A DNA stretch of 64,000 bases from Phycisphaerales bacterium. Its GTDB lineage: Bacteria; Planctomycetota; Phycisphaerae; Phycisphaerales; SM1A02. This document shows, piece by piece, positions 16,924 to 25,941 of the stretch (within the stretch, counting starts at the first letter, position 1; each line of letters opens with the position of its first letter). The stretch lies in the NCBI GenBank assembly GCA_029268515.1, contig JAQWNP010000006.1, forward strand, positions 248,001 to 312,000, written 5' to 3'. Made by a program: the position numbers and the translations under genes. The notes under the pieces were generated by a model. The model was not told the DNA's origin and did not search any database. It saw only the letters and a program-made list of their open reading frames with translations.

Positions 16924-17913
16924 ATGGCACTTCTTGGTAGCGGTATAAACCCTCTTGGACATGTTCTAGACGTCGACCTTGTCGGCGGCCCTCGCCCTGT
17001 GTTTCGTGGCACCGAGCAATGGGGTGATTATGTCGGGCTGACCAATCAACCATTGGTCACCATGCACATGATCACGCTTATCTTGGCAGCGCTTCTACTG
17101 TGGTGGGCACTGACATCCGCTGCTCGAGCGATTGCCACTGGCCCCAAGAGTGAAGGCAACGACCGCTATCGAACTTGCAGTCGTTTTGGACAGCTCATTG
17201 AAGTGATTGTGATCTACCTTTCCGAAAAGGCGATCCGCCCAGTACTCGGTAAGGATGCCAATCGATACCTTCCCTTCCTCTTAACGTTGTTCTTTTTCAT
17301 ACTGGTTTGCAATCTCATCGGACTCTTCCCATTTGTTGATCTTCAACACATCAGCGATGTACTGTTCGACGTGGATTTAGGCGGCGAATCTGCAATGGAT
17401 TGGGCCGTGTTTGGTGGAACTGTGACAAGCAATCTGGCTGTGACTGCCGGACTCGCCGCACTTGCCTTCATCGTTATACAAGTTCACGGCTTCCGCGAAC
17501 TGGGTATTGGGGGTTGGCTCAAGCACCTCAGTGGTGGTGCCCCGATGTACCTGCTTCCAATTATGGTTCCAGTAGAGCTCATGAGTCTGCTCATCAAACC
17601 TGCGGCACTGGCCATTCGGCTCTTCGCCAACATGGTCGCTGGTCACACATTGATGGCGACGCTATCACTCTTTGGCTACATGGCCTACAGCTCGCTTGGC
17701 TGGGCCGGGGTCATTGGAATCTCCATTCCGTCCATTCTGTTCGCACTTGCAATCAGCTTCTTAGAGATTTTCGTAGCATTCCTACAAGCATTTATCTTTA
17801 TGTTCCTGACCACCGTTTTCATTGGGCAACTCTCACACCATGATGAGGACGATGAAAAAGAAACGGGCACTGAACATGCCCTGGAGTATCGAGACGCACC
17901 AGCACATGGCTAG
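16924..17913 (+). CDS. atpB: ATP synthase F0 subunit a
   Basis: 329 residues, longer than the 250-270 of many bacteria because of an N-terminal stretch of about 50 residues before the first TM helix. The essential Arg lies in LAIRLFANMVAGHTL, the fourth-helix motif matching LRLFGNMFAG in other organisms. KDANRYLPFLLTLFFFILVCNLIGL is the conserved entry helix, and a final helix with FLQAFIFMFLTTVFI follows. The subunit forms the two proton half-channels against the c-ring. The His/Asp/Glu-rich tail (HHDEDDEKE) is cytoplasmic. It follows the AtpI-like gene by one base; atpE is next after 115-127 nt. Confidence 0.96.
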   Translation: MALLGSGINPLGHVLDVDLVGGPRPVFRGTEQWGDYVGLTNQPLVTMHMITLILAALLLWWALTSAARAIATGPKSEGNDRYRTCSRFGQLIEVIVIYLSEKAIRPVLGKDANRYLPFLLTLFFFILVCNLIGLFPFVDLQHISDVLFDVDLGGESAMDWAVFGGTVTSNLAVTAGLAALAFIVIQVHGFRELGIGGWLKHLSGGAPMYLLPIMVPVELMSLLIKPAALAIRLFANMVAGHTLMATLSLFGYMAYSSLGWAGVIGISIPSILFALAISFLEIFVAFLQAFIFMFLTTVFIGQLSHHDEDDEKETGTEHALEYRDAPAHG

Positions 17914-18040
17914 GGTTGTTCCCCAGTTATGTTTTTGAATCACGAAATGAACTGTACGCATTGAGGGCTACAGCATTTCAAATCAAGATCCGGCATTCGG
18001 CTCTGGCCGAAGCACTAACCAGAGGAAAGTGGCTCTTACA

Positions 18041-18418
18041 ATGAAGAACCTGATCGCGCTTCTAGCCGTCACACTGATCGGCATCGGCCTTACCAATACA
18101 CTTGGCTATGCAGACGATGCTGCAGGCGGTACCGCTCAAACAGAGGAAGCACATCAACAAAACGTAGCCGTAGGCAAAGCCGAAGGCGGTGGTGGGCTCG
18201 GTATGGGACTTGGCGGCGGCTTGGCCGCTGGCATCGCAGCTGTCGGTGCGGGTCTCGGCATCGGACTCATTGGCAGTGGTGCCGTGAGCGCCATTGCACG
18301 TCAACCAGAAATGGCTGGCCCAATCGGCACCAACATGATTATTACGGCCGCACTTGTGGAAGGTGTTGCACTGTTCGCAGTGGTCGTAGGTCTGCTCGGA
18401 ATTCTTGGCGCGAAGTAA
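18041..18418 (+). CDS. atpE: ATP synthase F0 subunit c, with N-terminal extension
   Basis: About 125 residues from the ATG at 18041; a GTG at 18029 would add four residues. The c-subunit core is the last 75 residues: a Gly/Ala-rich first helix, the polar loop ARQPE and a second helix with the ion-binding Glu in AALVEGVALF. Residues that bind Na+ in sodium c-rings (Gln in helix 1, Ser after the Glu) are here Ile and Gly, so proton coupling is likely. In front lies a hydrophobic helix (LIALLAVTLIGIGLTNTLG) and a polar linker of about 35 residues. This looks like a cleavable signal or an extra TM helix. Most c subunits lack such an extension. Confidence 0.93.
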   Translation: MKNLIALLAVTLIGIGLTNTLGYADDAAGGTAQTEEAHQQNVAVGKAEGGGGLGMGLGGGLAAGIAAVGAGLGIGLIGSGAVSAIARQPEMAGPIGTNMIITAALVEGVALFAVVVGLLGILGAK

Positions 18419-18495
18419 CGCTTATGGGTAATCACTAGCTGGCACAAGCACATGCTTATGCCAGTTGGTTTATTCCCAAGATAAGGGAGCTGGCT

Positions 18496-19032
18496 ATGTA
18501 CCAGTTGATGCTTGCCGCCGGAGGAGGATCCGACTCACCGGTTATCATTGAAGTTCTACCGCTCATTACAGCGGTGATCGTCTTTGGCGCTACATTCGTT
18601 TTGCTGGCTAAATATATCTGGCCTCGCATCACGCAAGGACTCGAAGACCGAGATCGAAAGATCAAAGATGAGATCGAGTCAGCTGAAGATGCTCGCAAGC
18701 AGGCTAAAAATGCGCTTGAAGAGTATGAACGCGAGCTTGCCAATGCACGCCACGAAGCAGCAGACATGATCGCCAAGGCTCGAGCAGATGCCAAGGCGAT
18801 TGCTGAAGAGCTGCGAAGTCGTAATGAAGTTGAGTTGACTGATATGAAGCAGCGAGCCACACAAGAGATTGATGCGGCTAAACAGGCTGCCATCAATGAG
18901 CTTTACGCTGAGTCCTCAACACTTGCCGTCACCATGGCGGGCAAGATACTCAAGCGTGAGATCTCGGTTGATGATCAAGAACGCCTCATGCATGAATCTC
19001 TCCATGAAATGGGCCAAGCCCACGCGAACTGA
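18496..19032 (+). CDS. atpF: ATP synthase F0 subunit b
   Basis: 178 residues; AAGGGAG is the ribosome binding site. One N-terminal TM helix (LPLITAVIVFGATFVLLAKYIWP) is followed by a long charged right-handed coiled coil (residues 50-150), rich in Glu, Lys and Ala. This is the peripheral stalk, which as a dimer holds F1 against rotation. Only one b-type gene is present in the cluster, so a homodimer is expected unless a b' gene lies elsewhere. It lies 77 nt after atpE and 18 nt before atpH in the normal order. Confidence 0.95.
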   Translation: MYQLMLAAGGGSDSPVIIEVLPLITAVIVFGATFVLLAKYIWPRITQGLEDRDRKIKDEIESAEDARKQAKNALEEYERELANARHEAADMIAKARADAKAIAEELRSRNEVELTDMKQRATQEIDAAKQAAINELYAESSTLAVTMAGKILKREISVDDQERLMHESLHEMGQAHAN

Positions 19033-19050
19033 GTTTAGGAGAAGCCAGTT

Positions 19051-19665
19051 ATGGCTCGCGAGACTGATGCCTTAGCCATGATCTACGCCAAGAGTCTGTA
19101 CGAACTCGCCGATGCGGCGGGTGGTCAGGCCAAGATCATGGAGGTTGGGCAAGAACTTGAATCAATTGTTGAGTTAGCCAAAGAGAACAAACTCTTTCAG
19201 GAGTTTCTGCGCTCACCGATTGTTTCAACAGAGGCTCGCACCCAGGGTTTACGCAGTATTTTTGCTGATCGAATAACAGATCTCACCTTGCGATTCCTTC
19301 TTGTTGTCAATCGTAAAGGTCGACTTGGTCATTTGGAACAGATTGCACAGGCGTTTGATTTAATGGTCCAGGACAAATTTGGCCGAGTTGAGGTCGATCT
19401 ATTCACGGCCGTTGAGCTGCCCGCTGAAAAACTCGAGTCTCTTCGAATGCGTATTAAAGGTGCGCTTGGCAAGGACCCGGTTCTGCATGCATACACTGAG
19501 CCAGAGATGCTTGGTGGATTAAAGCTACTTGTGGGTGATCAGTTGATCGATGGCTCTATCGCCACCCAACTAAATTCCATGCGTGAAGACCTTCGTCATG
19601 GTGGCAGCAACACCATTCCTGGTCACTTGTCTGACTTCTTAGGCCAGTCCAATGGAGAGAGCTAG
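19051..19665 (+). CDS. atpH: ATP synthase F1 subunit delta (OSCP)
   Basis: 204 residues with an AGGAG ribosome binding site. The N-terminal helical domain begins ARETDALAMIYAKSLYELA. The conserved LRFLLVVNRKGRLGHLEQI block precedes the C-terminal domain, and the typical GGLKLLVGDQLIDGSIATQLNSMREDL stretch is near the end. It joins the top of F1 to the b-stalk. The tail is about 20 residues longer than usual. In most clusters atpA follows directly; here a SIMPL-domain gene starts 4 nt after the stop and atpA comes only afterwards. Confidence 0.95.
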   Translation: MARETDALAMIYAKSLYELADAAGGQAKIMEVGQELESIVELAKENKLFQEFLRSPIVSTEARTQGLRSIFADRITDLTLRFLLVVNRKGRLGHLEQIAQAFDLMVQDKFGRVEVDLFTAVELPAEKLESLRMRIKGALGKDPVLHAYTEPEMLGGLKLLVGDQLIDGSIATQLNSMREDLRHGGSNTIPGHLSDFLGQSNGES

Positions 19666-19669
19666 AGTC

Positions 19670-20431
19670 ATGATCAACATTGCAAACAAACCTTTACTTC
19701 TTGTCCTTACGCTTATAACCGCGGTCAACTTTCAGGTGATGGCTGACGCTCCACCAAGCGATGTACCTCAGCTTCAGTTGAGCGGGACGGCCATGATGGA
19801 ACGACCCGCTGATCAGGTCACCATTATGTTGGGGGTCGTAACGACAGAAGACAAAGCCGCTGATTCCATACGTGACAATGCCGCAAAGATGGAAAAGAGC
19901 TTGGAAGCTTTAAAGAAAGCGGGACTCACAAAAGACGAATACCAGACAAGCTCATTTGATATTGACCCGGTCTACGCTCCAAGACCACGCAACCCGCCAA
20001 GTGATTGGAAAGAAAAGATTATTGGCTACCGCGTCTCGAACCAGCTCATTATCAAAACCAGTCGAATCAACGACGTTGGCACAATTATTGATGCTGCAAC
20101 GAGTGCCGGAACAAATAGCATCGACAGGATTGTGTTCGGCCTCAAGGACCAACGAGCCTATCGCAAAGAAGCCATCACCTTGGCTACCAAGAATGCAATG
20201 ACCGATGCGAATACCGTGGCAAGTGCTGCTGGTATTACTTTGGTGCGAATTTTGAATGTGTCGGTCGGCAACTTCGCCAATAACGAACACAACCTCGGCA
20301 TGCCAAGATCAAGAATGATGGCTGAGAGCAATGCCTTTGGATCTGCTCCATCGACTTCAATCCAAGCGGGTGATGTCACCATTCAAGCAACTGTTAATAT
20401 TGTTTTCGAAATCGAGGACTCTCGTAAGTAA
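19670..20431 (+). CDS. SIMPL-domain (DUF541) exported protein inserted in the ATP synthase cluster
   Basis: 253 residues from the ATG at 19670 with GGAGAG upstream. A signal peptide (PLLLVLTLITAVNFQVMADA) leads into a SIMPL domain. LQLSGTAMMERPADQVTIMLGV, KSLEALKKAGLTKDEYQTSSFDI, IIGYRVSNQLIIKT and the AGTNSIDRIVFGLKDQ block are all in family order. SIMPL proteins are periplasmic or outer-membrane linked; their biochemical role is poorly known, with links to oxidative stress in YggE. No link to ATP synthase is known. It is tightly packed after atpH and 44 nt before atpA, so it is probably co-transcribed with both. Confidence 0.9.
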   Translation: MINIANKPLLLVLTLITAVNFQVMADAPPSDVPQLQLSGTAMMERPADQVTIMLGVVTTEDKAADSIRDNAAKMEKSLEALKKAGLTKDEYQTSSFDIDPVYAPRPRNPPSDWKEKIIGYRVSNQLIIKTSRINDVGTIIDAATSAGTNSIDRIVFGLKDQRAYRKEAITLATKNAMTDANTVASAAGITLVRILNVSVGNFANNEHNLGMPRSRMMAESNAFGSAPSTSIQAGDVTIQATVNIVFEIEDSRK

Positions 20432-20475
20432 TAAGACTCCTCTGTCCAAAAGACGTTATTCAGAAAGTATGAGCC

Positions 20476-22029
20476 GTGAAGATCAAGACTGACGAAATCA
20501 CCTCTGTCATCAAACAGGAAATCGAGCAGTTCTCTAGTGAGTTAGAGATCTCTGAGGTTGGCCGGGTGGTTGAGGTAGGTGATGGCATTGCGCGTATCTA
20601 TGGCCTCTCCAATGCAATGGCGGGCGAGCTACTCGAATTTGAAACCTCTGAAGGTGTCATCATGGGACAGGCCATGAACCTGGAACTCGACACCGTTGGC
20701 GCGGTTATTTACGGCAACTACCTCCATATCCGTGAAGGTGATACCGTCAAATCAACTGGCCGATTACTTGAGATCCCCGTTGGTGAAGAATTGCTAGGCC
20801 GGGTGGTTGACCCCTTGGGCAATCCTCTTGATGGGGCTGGTGCAATCAACACCACAAAGACCCGTAAGCTCGATATTGTGGCACCCGGCATCGCCTTCCG
20901 CCAACCTGTGACAGAACCACTTCAAACAGGCATCAAGGCAATTGACTCCATGATTCCTGTGGGACGTGGCCAGCGTGAGTTGGTTATTGGTGACCGAAAG
21001 ACAGGTAAGACTGCTGTTTGCCTGGACACCATCATCAATCAGAAACAGTATTGGGGAACGCCTGAGGCTGTGGTCTGCATTTACGTCGCAGTTGGGCAGA
21101 AAGAATCGACTGTTGCGGGTGTTATCGAAACGCTTCGTGAACATGGCGCTATGGACTATACGATTGTCGTGACTGCGGGCGCTTCAGACCCTGCCCCTAT
21201 TCAATACATCGCACCGTATGCCGGCTGTGCTATCGGCGAACACTTTATGTGGCAGGGCAAAGAAGGCAAGACACCTAAACATGTGCTCTGTGTGTATGAC
21301 GATCTTTCCAAACAGGCCATCGCCTACCGTCAGCTTTCGCTCTTGCTACGTCGACCTCCAGGTCGTGAAGCATATCCAGGCGACGTCTTCTACCTCCATA
21401 GTCGACTACTAGAACGGGCGACTAAGCTTTCTGACGAAGAAGGTGGCGGCTCACTCACAGCACTCCCCATCATTGAGACGCAAGAGGGTGATGTGTCTGC
21501 TTACATTCCTACCAATGTGATTTCGATCACTGATGGACAAATCTACTTGCAACCAGAGCTCTTTGCCGCTGGCGTACGCCCAGCTATCAACGTGGGTATT
21601 TCGGTGAGCCGTGTAGGTGGCAATGCACAGATTAAAGCGATGAAAGAAGTTGCGGGTTCACTTCGACTTGACCTTGCGGCCTTCCGCGAGCTTGAGGCAT
21701 TCGCACAATTGGGAACCGAACTTGATGTCTCCAGTCAGCGACAGCTTGACCGTGGTTCAGTGATGGTTGAATTACTCAAACAAGGCCAGTACCAGCCGTT
21801 TGAGGTCATCGACCAGTGCATTTCGATTTTCGCTGGAGCCAATGGGTTTCTCGATGATCTGAATAAGAATGACGTGCCGTCTTTTGAGGCATCACTACTG
21901 GAGTACATGCACGGCCCCGGCAAAGAACTGCGAGAGAAATTGGTCAGCAGCAGATCCTTCAAGGGCCTCGAGGATGACTTCAAGGGTATGCTGACTGACT
22001 TCAAGAGCAGTTGGTCGCCATCTGAATAG
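20476..22029 (+). CDS. atpA: ATP synthase F1 subunit alpha
   Basis: 517 residues from a GTG; an ATG at 20469 is in another frame. Walker [10 protein letters not shown], the catalytic-interface Arg in [15 protein letters not shown], and the [34 protein letters not shown] block are all intact. The N-terminal beta-barrel and the C-terminal helical domain are of normal length. It alternates with beta in the F1 head and binds non-catalytic nucleotide. It is the last ATP synthase gene in the window: atpG, atpD and atpC, which usually follow, are absent. The next gene, 27 nt on, is a nucleotidase in the same direction. Confidence 0.97.
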   Translation: MKIKTDEITSVIKQEIEQFSSELEISEVGRVVEVGDGIARIYGLSNAMAGELLEFETSEGVIMGQAMNLELDTVGAVIYGNYLHIREGDTVKSTGRLLEIPVGEELLGRVVDPLGNPLDGAGAINTTKTRKLDIVAPGIAFRQPVTEPLQTGIKAIDSMIPVGRGQRELVIGDRKTGKTAVCLDTIINQKQYWGTPEAVVCIYVAVGQKESTVAGVIETLREHGAMDYTIVVTAGASDPAPIQYIAPYAGCAIGEHFMWQGKEGKTPKHVLCVYDDLSKQAIAYRQLSLLLRRPPGREAYPGDVFYLHSRLLERATKLSDEEGGGSLTALPIIETQEGDVSAYIPTNVISITDGQIYLQPELFAAGVRPAINVGISVSRVGGNAQIKAMKEVAGSLRLDLAAFRELEAFAQLGTELDVSSQRQLDRGSVMVELLKQGQYQPFEVIDQCISIFAGANGFLDDLNKNDVPSFEASLLEYMHGPGKELREKLVSSRSFKGLEDDFKGMLTDFKSSWSPSE

Positions 22030-22056
22030 AGTCGTATTTTTACGGAGAGATTACAA

Positions 22057-23070
22057 ATGAATCAGCAGCACTCTTTGCTGCAGGCTGCATTGAGCGCGGT
22101 TGCCACGGGATGTGGCGCTGCCAAACATGTTCAACGTGAGCTTGAGTCAGTTCGAGAAGTAACCAAGGATGATCGAAGCCCTGTGACTGTGGCAGACTTT
22201 GCGGTTCAAGCCTTGGTTTGGATGAGCCTCAATGAGAGTCTCGACGCACCGTTAATTGTGGGTGAGGAAAGCGCTGATCTCTTACGAAATGTCAATCAGG
22301 CAGCCGTGTTGGACGCCGTCGTTTCAACTGTAAAATCTGCTCGGTCTGACGTAACGACTGCACAAGTACTTGATGCTATTGATGCCTGTAACCACGATGG
22401 CACAGCTGATAGCTACTGGACCCTTGATCCAATTGATGGAACCAAGGGCTTCTTACGGCAACAACAATTTGCAATTGCACTGGGCTATATCGAACATGGT
22501 GAAGTCGTGCTTGGTGTGATGGGTTGCCCAAGCTTACCGGTTGATCACGCGGCACCACTCGATACTGCTGATTCAGAAGGTGTTCTGTATGCAGCAAGTA
22601 AAGGTGCCGGAGCATGGGAATATCCGGCCTGCGATCCGCAATGCACACCACGTCAGGTTCATGCCAATAGCTGGTCTGCCGGGCAAACCACGCGCACTTG
22701 TGAATCTGTTGAATCTGGTCACTCTAAACAGGATGAGACCGCTGCTGTACTGAAGAAACTCGGCTCACCCTCAGCACCGGTCCGCCTTGATAGCCAATGT
22801 AAATATGCCTTAGTCGCTCGCAATCAGGCAGATGCTTATCTTCGTATGCCAACTCGCAAGGGATATGTTGAGAAAATATGGGATCATGCTGCTGGCATGA
22901 TCATTGCAACTGAGGCCGGCGCTCTCGTATCTGACGTGACTGGTGCCCCCCTTGATTTCACACAGGGAGCAACCCTTCAGAACAATCGAGGGGTGATTTG
23001 TGCCGTCCCTGGACTCCATGAGAGCATCATCGAGATAATCAGTGCCCTTGGTGTTGGTGCTGGAGCATAG
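22057..23070 (+). CDS. 3'(2'),5'-bisphosphate nucleotidase, inositol monophosphatase superfamily
   Basis: 337 residues. The lithium-sensitive phosphatase motifs are complete: VADFAVQ (Asp47), GEES (Glu70-Glu71), DPIDGTKGF (124-132) and IWDHAAG (Asp276). The GTKGF form and the length point to the HAL2/SAL1 branch, which removes a phosphate from PAP or PAPS, rather than to short CysQ or to inositol monophosphatase. PAP is the by-product of sulfate activation and transfer. It lies 27 nt after atpA and 20 nt before an SLC13-type permease. The permease pairing suggests sulfate uptake and assimilation. Substrate choice is inferred. Confidence 0.88.
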   Translation: MNQQHSLLQAALSAVATGCGAAKHVQRELESVREVTKDDRSPVTVADFAVQALVWMSLNESLDAPLIVGEESADLLRNVNQAAVLDAVVSTVKSARSDVTTAQVLDAIDACNHDGTADSYWTLDPIDGTKGFLRQQQFAIALGYIEHGEVVLGVMGCPSLPVDHAAPLDTADSEGVLYAASKGAGAWEYPACDPQCTPRQVHANSWSAGQTTRTCESVESGHSKQDETAAVLKKLGSPSAPVRLDSQCKYALVARNQADAYLRMPTRKGYVEKIWDHAAGMIIATEAGALVSDVTGAPLDFTQGATLQNNRGVICAVPGLHESIIEIISALGVGAGA

Positions 23071-23090
23071 TGATCGCCGACTAGGTTTCT

Positions 23091-24908
23091 ATGGACTTCT
23101 CCACCTGGTTTACCATTCTGGTCATCTGCCTCGTCATGGCTTCGATCATCTCTAATCGAGTTGGTGTCGATGTCGCTATGGTCGGTGGCCTTACGCTCCT
23201 CATCATTGGCCAGGTTGTGGATCCTCAAACAGCCATCCGTGGATTCGCCGACCCGGCAGTCGTCATGATCGGATCGCTCTTTGTCATCGCAGCTGGTATA
23301 CGAGAAACGGGAGCCCTGGAATCTCTGTCGCACCTTTTACTAGGACGCCCTAAGTCGGTTGCGCGCGCGCAAGCAAGAATGATGGGGCCTGTTGCAGTGC
23401 TGTCGGGGTTCATGAACAACACGCCCATTGTGGCCATGTATCTGCCAATCATTGCAGACTGGGCACGACGTCTAAAGATAAGCCCATCGAAGTTGTATAT
23501 GCCTCTATCGTTTGCTGCGATTATGGGTAGCAAGATCACGTTGATTGGGACCGCTTCCAATATCATCGTGATGGACTTGTATAACAGTTACATAAACCAA
23601 GAAATTGATATGGGGAGCACCATCGAACCAATGAGTCCAGTGCTTCAATTCTGGGGCATTGCCATATTGGGCGTACCAGCACTGATCATCGGTACTTTTA
23701 TGATTGTCTGGCTTTCGCCGTTTCTATTGAAAGAGCGGAAGAGTCCACTCGCTACGGTTGATGAGGCGAGGCAATATCAGCTCGAAATGGAAGTACGTCC
23801 TGACTCAACCATCGTTGGCCGTTCAATTGAAAACGCTGGGCTACGACACCTGCCTGGACTTTACCTCGCCCAAATCGATCGTGGCAATCAGTCGCTGCCC
23901 GCGGTTGGGCCAGAAGAAATACTTCAAGCTGGCGACCGCCTGGGCTTTGTCGGTGTCTTAGATTCAGTTATGGATCTACGCAAGATCAAAGGATTAGTGC
24001 CCGCCACAGATCAAGTTGAGAAGATTGAGTCGCCGGTAAACGCGAGACTGCTTGTTGAAGCAGTTGTCTCAGCACGCTCACCATTAGTCCGTCAAACTGT
24101 TCGCGAAAGTCGATTTCGCACGACGTATAACGCTGCAATTATTGCTGTTCACCGAGCTGGCGCCCAGATTCAGCGAAAAGTCGGCGACATTACATTGCAA
24201 CCTGGAGATACGCTGCTCCTAGATACGCATGATGGCTTCGTAGATGCGTATTGCAATAGCGACGACTTTTATCTGATTTCCGAAGTCGCTGATTCCCGCC
24301 CAGTTCGTCACGAACGTGGAATCATCGCACTCATGATCCTCGCTCTGATGGTGATTCTGATGAACGTACTTTCACAAGCATGGGTCGCTGCATTAGTTTG
24401 CGCCATGTTGATGATCGTCACACGTTGTGTCACTGGAACCGTTGCTCGAAGTAGCATTAACTGGCAAGTACTCCTCGTCATCGGCGCGGCTTTGGGTATT
24501 GGTACCGCTGTCAGCGAAACTGGCCTCCTGTCGACTTTTGCTGATGATTGGCTGGCTTCATGTTCACCGGCCGGGGGCTTTGTCGTTCTATTAGTGCTGT
24601 TTTCAATGGCCGCCATTGTCGCTCAGTTCATAACCAACTACGGCGCTGCAGCACTGCTCTTCCCAATTGCAATGGAAAGTGCCGCCACGATGGGCGCTAG
24701 TCCAGTTCCATTTGTCTTTACACTGATGATGGGTGCTGGATGTAGTTTCATGTCTCCCGTGACCTATCAGACCAATCTCATGGTGTATGGCCCCGGCGGC
24801 TATCGATTTACCGACTACCTGCGACTTGGCATACCATTGTCAGTTATCACTGCTCTTATCACTGCTGCTATTGCCTCAGTGGCATTCCCACTCCATCTTC
24901 CTGGTTAA
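23091..24908 (+). CDS. SLC13/DASS-type permease with two TrkA-C domains
   Basis: 605 residues. The N-terminal half has helical hairpins and the motif MNNTPIVAMYLPI with the later KITLIGTASNIIV; these are the SNT-like signatures of SLC13/CitT carriers. A cytoplasmic insert at about residues 215-395 holds two TrkA-C domains; both show the AGDRLGFVG or PGDTLLLDT pattern. The C-terminal half repeats the transport signature (QFITNYGAAALLFPIA, then SPVTYQTNLMVYGPGGY). Relatives with this layout carry sulfate or dicarboxylates with Na+. The adjacent PAP phosphatase favours sulfate. It lies 20 nt after that gene and 9 nt before the next. Confidence 0.9.
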   Translation: MDFSTWFTILVICLVMASIISNRVGVDVAMVGGLTLLIIGQVVDPQTAIRGFADPAVVMIGSLFVIAAGIRETGALESLSHLLLGRPKSVARAQARMMGPVAVLSGFMNNTPIVAMYLPIIADWARRLKISPSKLYMPLSFAAIMGSKITLIGTASNIIVMDLYNSYINQEIDMGSTIEPMSPVLQFWGIAILGVPALIIGTFMIVWLSPFLLKERKSPLATVDEARQYQLEMEVRPDSTIVGRSIENAGLRHLPGLYLAQIDRGNQSLPAVGPEEILQAGDRLGFVGVLDSVMDLRKIKGLVPATDQVEKIESPVNARLLVEAVVSARSPLVRQTVRESRFRTTYNAAIIAVHRAGAQIQRKVGDITLQPGDTLLLDTHDGFVDAYCNSDDFYLISEVADSRPVRHERGIIALMILALMVILMNVLSQAWVAALVCAMLMIVTRCVTGTVARSSINWQVLLVIGAALGIGTAVSETGLLSTFADDWLASCSPAGGFVVLLVLFSMAAIVAQFITNYGAAALLFPIAMESAATMGASPVPFVFTLMMGAGCSFMSPVTYQTNLMVYGPGGYRFTDYLRLGIPLSVITALITAAIASVAFPLHLPG

Positions 24909-24917
24909 GAACTCTTA

Positions 24918-25880
24918 ATGCGTCTTGTATGGACCATCCTTGCTTGGGCAATCACCATCTTCGGTGTGATTGTGTTCATCGCTTGGTTGGTCGGAGAAAT
25001 CTGCTCCAATAGATGGCATTGGTCACAGTGGTTGTTATGGATTCCATCTCCATTAGTCATCGTGATACTGCTCGTTTCACTTCTAGGTGGAATCAAATGC
25101 TGGTACCCCATGCAGATCCAGTGGCAGCGGATGGCGCCACTTGTTCTAGCCTTACTGTTCGTAACAGCCTTTTTTACGCTATGGGAGCATCGCTTTTTTC
25201 GTCAGGCCCAAAATCCACGCGATGGTCTGTCAATTCTCTGCTGGACGATGGCTAGCCGCACAATATCTGAAAAAGGCGAAGAAGTTTTTTTCCATGAAGT
25301 CAATCCAGATATAGCAATTCTTACCTGGGGAGATGACCTCGCAAGAAGTAAGACGCTATTCAAAAACCACTTGCCCAATCACCAACTGTACCGCGGAGAT
25401 GGAGTGGTCACCGTTCTCTCTAAATTTCCAGTACAAGAAATACGACCCGTCATCTGGAATAGTGGTTTGTATATGAGCTTGGTAGTGATCGATGCATCAC
25501 CATTCTTTAGTGAACCACTCGTGGTTTACGTTGTAGACCTTCCATCTTCCACAAAGATTGGACGCATGCAGATCGCCAATGATCTAAAAAAGATATTAGA
25601 TAAATTAGAGCTACCCCCACCGGACTTAGTTGTTGGTGACTTCAATATGAACAGAGGTTCTTCTGCCATCAGAAAAATGTTTCCGGACATGCGCAACGCC
25701 TACAATGTGGCCGGAAGTGGATACGCCGCTTCATTCCCACGAGAGTGGCCCATTTATCATATTGATCTAGCGCTACTTGGGCCTCGTATCACCGCGACAG
25801 GATACGAACTGATTGATTCAGGAATGGCTCGTCATTGGGCTCAGCTATTGCATATCAAACCAATCAGCGCACCACAATAA
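24918..25880 (+). CDS. EEP-fold (endonuclease/exonuclease/phosphatase) membrane protein, active site altered
   Basis: 320 residues. Three hydrophobic helices fill residues 1-85, then a short linker and an EEP-like domain. VVGDFNMNRGSSAIRKMF is the clear family motif (GDFN). YHIDLALLG matches the DHI/L strand. The end GMARHWAQ occupies the place of the usual SDHR/P. The catalytic Glu, normally in an ALQE-like motif, appears as AILTWGDD. So Glu and the Asp of SDH look replaced, while the Asn and His remain. It may be inactive or modified, or I may be aligning divergent motifs wrongly. It follows the permease by 9 nt on the same strand. Confidence 0.75.
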   Translation: MRLVWTILAWAITIFGVIVFIAWLVGEICSNRWHWSQWLLWIPSPLVIVILLVSLLGGIKCWYPMQIQWQRMAPLVLALLFVTAFFTLWEHRFFRQAQNPRDGLSILCWTMASRTISEKGEEVFFHEVNPDIAILTWGDDLARSKTLFKNHLPNHQLYRGDGVVTVLSKFPVQEIRPVIWNSGLYMSLVVIDASPFFSEPLVVYVVDLPSSTKIGRMQIANDLKKILDKLELPPPDLVVGDFNMNRGSSAIRKMFPDMRNAYNVAGSGYAASFPREWPIYHIDLALLGPRITATGYELIDSGMARHWAQLLHIKPISAPQ

Positions 25881-25941
25881 AAAGACATGGTCCGAACGGG
25901 CTTGTCGCTATAAGAACTGTTTGGAAACTCGTGACTCGCGA

